The position numbers and the translations under genes were made by a program. From Cymbomonas tetramitiformis (lineage: Eukaryota > Chlorophyta > Pyramimonadophyceae > Pyramimonadales > Pyramimonadaceae), in assembly GCA_001247695.2 (NCBI GenBank), contig LGRX02024820.1, forward strand, positions 59,613 to 123,612: 64,000 nucleotides of DNA, written 5' to 3'. Under the pieces are notes generated by a model, which saw only the letters and a list, made by a program, of their open reading frames with translations, searched no databases and was not told where the DNA came from. Shown piece after piece: positions 62,226-64,000 of this stretch. Positions within the stretch are counted from its first letter, which is position 1; every line of letters starts with the position of its first letter.

Positions 62226-62636
62226 TTAAGACTTGTGCTCGACGCGCACCCAGAGCCGCGGCGAACCTTTATTCGTGGGAATGTCTGTTGGCCAGTGGTG
62301 GTGCACGAACTGCTGCTGTAATTGCTGTTGAAACTCCAGCTGCTGCGACGATTGTAGTTGCAAGTGCGGCTGGTTCATAAATTGCTGCTGTTGCGACGTC
62401 ATCATCATCCCCGCGTCGAAAGCAGCTCCCGGAGGGTACGCAGCGAATTGTGCAAGGTTGTCGTACGGAAATTGCGGAAACCCAGCCGATTGTGGTACGA
62501 GCGACGGCGGAACCCCGAAATGGGCGCCCAAATTTGACACCGCTGATACAAATGGCGTCCCTGGCTGCGGAGAAGCATCCGTACCAGCGACGGGCAGATA
62601 CGCCCCAGAGCTACTTAAATTGTCGTCGTTCATCAT
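62226..62636 (-). CDS. N-terminal exon of a Gln-rich, probably regulatory protein
   Basis: It starts MMNDDNLSSSGAYLP. A Pro/Phe/Tyr-rich part follows (FGVPPSLVPQSAGFPQFPY), then Gln-rich runs (SQQQQFMNQPHLQLQ, LEFQQQLQQQFVHHHW). Low-complexity Gln/Asn-rich starts of this kind are common in transcription factors and RNA-binding proteins. After about residue 120 the frame enters poorer sequence, so a splice donor near 62260-62270 is likely and the satellite array may be its intron. No DNA-binding domain is in the window. Confidence 0.55.
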   Translation of the reverse strand: MMNDDNLSSSGAYLPVAGTDASPQPGTPFVSAVSNLGAHFGVPPSLVPQSAGFPQFPYDNLAQFAAYPPGAAFDAGMMMTSQQQQFMNQPHLQLQSSQQLEFQQQLQQQFVHHHWPTDIPTNKGSPRLWVRVEHKS

Positions 62637-62753
62637 TGCTGCGCCGCGCTAGCTGACGCGTTTCGGCGATAAATTCCGGTCAGAATACGATCGATCACGG
62701 TTGAAACAGCTGGCAAATTAAAATTGTGCGGAAAGGTCGCCCGGAAAAGAAGA

Positions 62754-62763
62754 TTTCCCGCGC
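62754..62763 (+). promoter_or_regulatory. E2F-like site TTTCCCGCGC
   Basis: A perfect match to the E2F consensus (TTTSSCGC), 118 bases upstream of the Gln-rich gene's ATG. A single site could be chance. Confidence 0.3.
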
Positions 62764-63728
62764 AACGAAACGCTGCTGCCGTTGATTACTTCTCTAGCTT
62801 TGCGCACGGAAACGGCAGCAAGCTAGAGACACAGACAGACGTCGATTTACACACGAATTTGCCGCGGAAGGACAATTTGTGCGGAAAGATCACCGTTCGA
62901 AGCAGAAAAGCACCAAAACACGGTGCAGAGGTCGTCGTCCAATTGCTGTCGTACGGCTGTGTCGGTACGGATTGTCACGGGCGCCTGCCTCGTTGAAAAT
63001 TTGTTGAATTAAGTCAAAATTCCAGTGTCGCGCGAAGAATCCTTCGGAAAGGTCGCTCAGAGAAGGAAAATTGGACAGGCGGCAAGCTGTGTAGTCGTCA
63101 TTATGTCGGCACAGTGTCGATATTTTTTTGCAGATATACAGTGTTCTCATGAGAACAGGTTGTGCCGTTGTCAAGGCACGATTCCTTCGCCCAAGGGCGG
63201 AAAATTCAGGCTAAAATTATGTTGGTACAACGCGTTGTAGAACGCAGATACCAACGGAAGTCGTGAACCACGACCACGCTGATACCAGTTGTTCGGTTGT
63301 TTGAATATAAAATGGTTTCCCCCATTTCTGGAATGGTTTCCCACCAATTCTCTCAACCTGATCTGCTGTCGTTGCAGACACTTGTAGAAATGATTTGGTT
63401 ATAAATGGTTACAAATGGTTACTTTTGGTTATAGATGGTTACTATTTTGCGTATAAGTGCCCATAGTGAATTTATAAAAGATGGTAGTTGATTATTGGCT
63501 AAGAGAGTTATACGGCGGATATAAGTAAGGAAAAGTAACCAAAAGTAACCAAATGTAGGTGGGAGGAAGCTTCCTACCTATTCCAGGGGTCATAGCTACA
63601 AAAGGTGCGAACCAATGGGAAATAAGCAAAAGTAAGGATTTTGTGTCAACGGAGGCTTGTGATTGGCTCTAAAAGTAAGGATACGCACACGTGTAAGCAA
63701 GGAGCACCAGGGGGCATTTGTAATTAAT
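62764..63728. other. Upstream region of the Gln-rich gene; ATGGTTA repeats
   Basis: No gene seen. Near 63395-63440 there are four to five copies of ATGGTTACAAATGGTTA-type sequence, and AAAGTAACCAAA units occur near 63530-63560. Confidence 0.45.
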
Positions 63729-63729
63729 A

Positions 63730-64000
63730 CATGTCAAGGTATGTCTTACGCAAGGTCGACTTTACACAAAACTTCCGAAAATATTTGTATTCGATAAACA
63801 TGTCGCTCAAAGCAATCTAAACATATTGCGTACTCCGGGTATGCAATTGACCCAGGCATTGAAAAGTTATGGTCGATACCGCTCAGTTATCTCCCATACT
63901 TAACCATACATAAGCGGAAACTTAAATCGCTTATATCTCACGATCTAGAAAATCAGAAGTTTTGTGTAAAGTCGACCTCGCGTAAGACATACCTTGATGT
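63730..64000. mobile_element. Short inverted-repeat element (MITE-like)
   Basis: Left arm 63734-63775 (TCAAGGTATGTCTTACGCAA...) and right arm 63956-63997 are inverted copies with one mismatch in about 42 bases. The interior is about 180 bp with no coding capacity. The right end touches the window edge, so the target duplication cannot be judged. Confidence 0.8.

Noticed and set aside
1..64000. A non-standard genetic code with TAG read as an amino acid
   Set aside because: In-frame TAGs occur only in transposons and pseudogenes. The intact ankyrin and Gag frames end in TAG at sensible places, and the in-frame TAGs replace Trp at least twice, which fits mutation better than recoding.

Overview
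The window is a piece of a eukaryotic nuclear genome. The evidence is GT-AG introns, a eukaryotic RNA-silencing-type RNA-dependent RNA polymerase (RdRP), AP2 domains, an ABCG transporter split over at least 14 exons, several transposon classes and many minisatellites. The best guess is a GC-rich green alga of prasinophyte or chlorophyte type. AP2 domains and a dual-endonuclease LINE of the Dualen/RandI kind (first described in Chlamydomonas) point there. Species is not determinable by eye; no rRNA or tRNA gene was recognised.

Layout. 1-2607: 3' part of a LINE (minus strand), whose long post-RT region holds a chromodomain-like segment and a region resembling PCIF1-type N6-adenine methyltransferases. 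It interrupts a decayed ankyrin-repeat gene (2608-3039). About 2.95-8.3 kb: a CACTA-like (En/Spm) DNA transposon with a spliced TNP2-type transposase on the minus strand, a divergent frameshifted accessory gene on the plus strand, and one CATGGCCATG-type motif in every intron, the intergenic spacer and the subterminal region. 8.5-9.4 kb: a non-coding element with 38-bp inverted ends. 11.2-16.6 kb: one 1777-codon reading frame joining coding repeats, three SH3/Tudor-like modules, a C2H2 finger, an RdRP core (DLDGD) and two AP2 domains. 16.75-17.43 kb: a frameshifted coiled-coil gene.

17.5-26.8 kb looks different. It is a compact run of intronless genes of mixed strand: a 613-aa protein of unknown function behind a repeated TATA promoter, a membrane-anchored SAM methyltransferase, an ankyrin protein, a 160-aa protein and a CxxC-repeat protein. 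Such gene sets are common in large DNA viruses of protists and in their endogenised remains; that origin is inferred, not shown. At 26.8-31.8 kb a second Dualen-like LINE sits at the start of the CxxC gene, with its 5' part (endonuclease-RT) inverted relative to its 3' part (RNase H-restriction-like endonuclease), the signature of twin priming.

31.8-38.3 kb has no confident gene; it holds a duplicated exon-like unit and a 640-bp fold-back element. 38.3-48.9 kb is an ABCG-type ABC transporter on the minus strand, each intron invaded by its own minisatellite; one array has copied the intron/Walker-A exon junction. 50.44-53.75 kb is an intact small LTR retrotransposon (182-bp LTRs, 5-bp target duplication) coding only for Gag. 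54.1-57.35 kb is a decayed minus-strand relative broken by a 1-kb insertion. 59.0-62.14 kb is a 209-bp satellite of about 15 copies. 62.2-62.64 kb is the start of a glutamine-rich, probably regulatory protein (minus), and the window ends in a short inverted-repeat element (63.73-64.0 kb).
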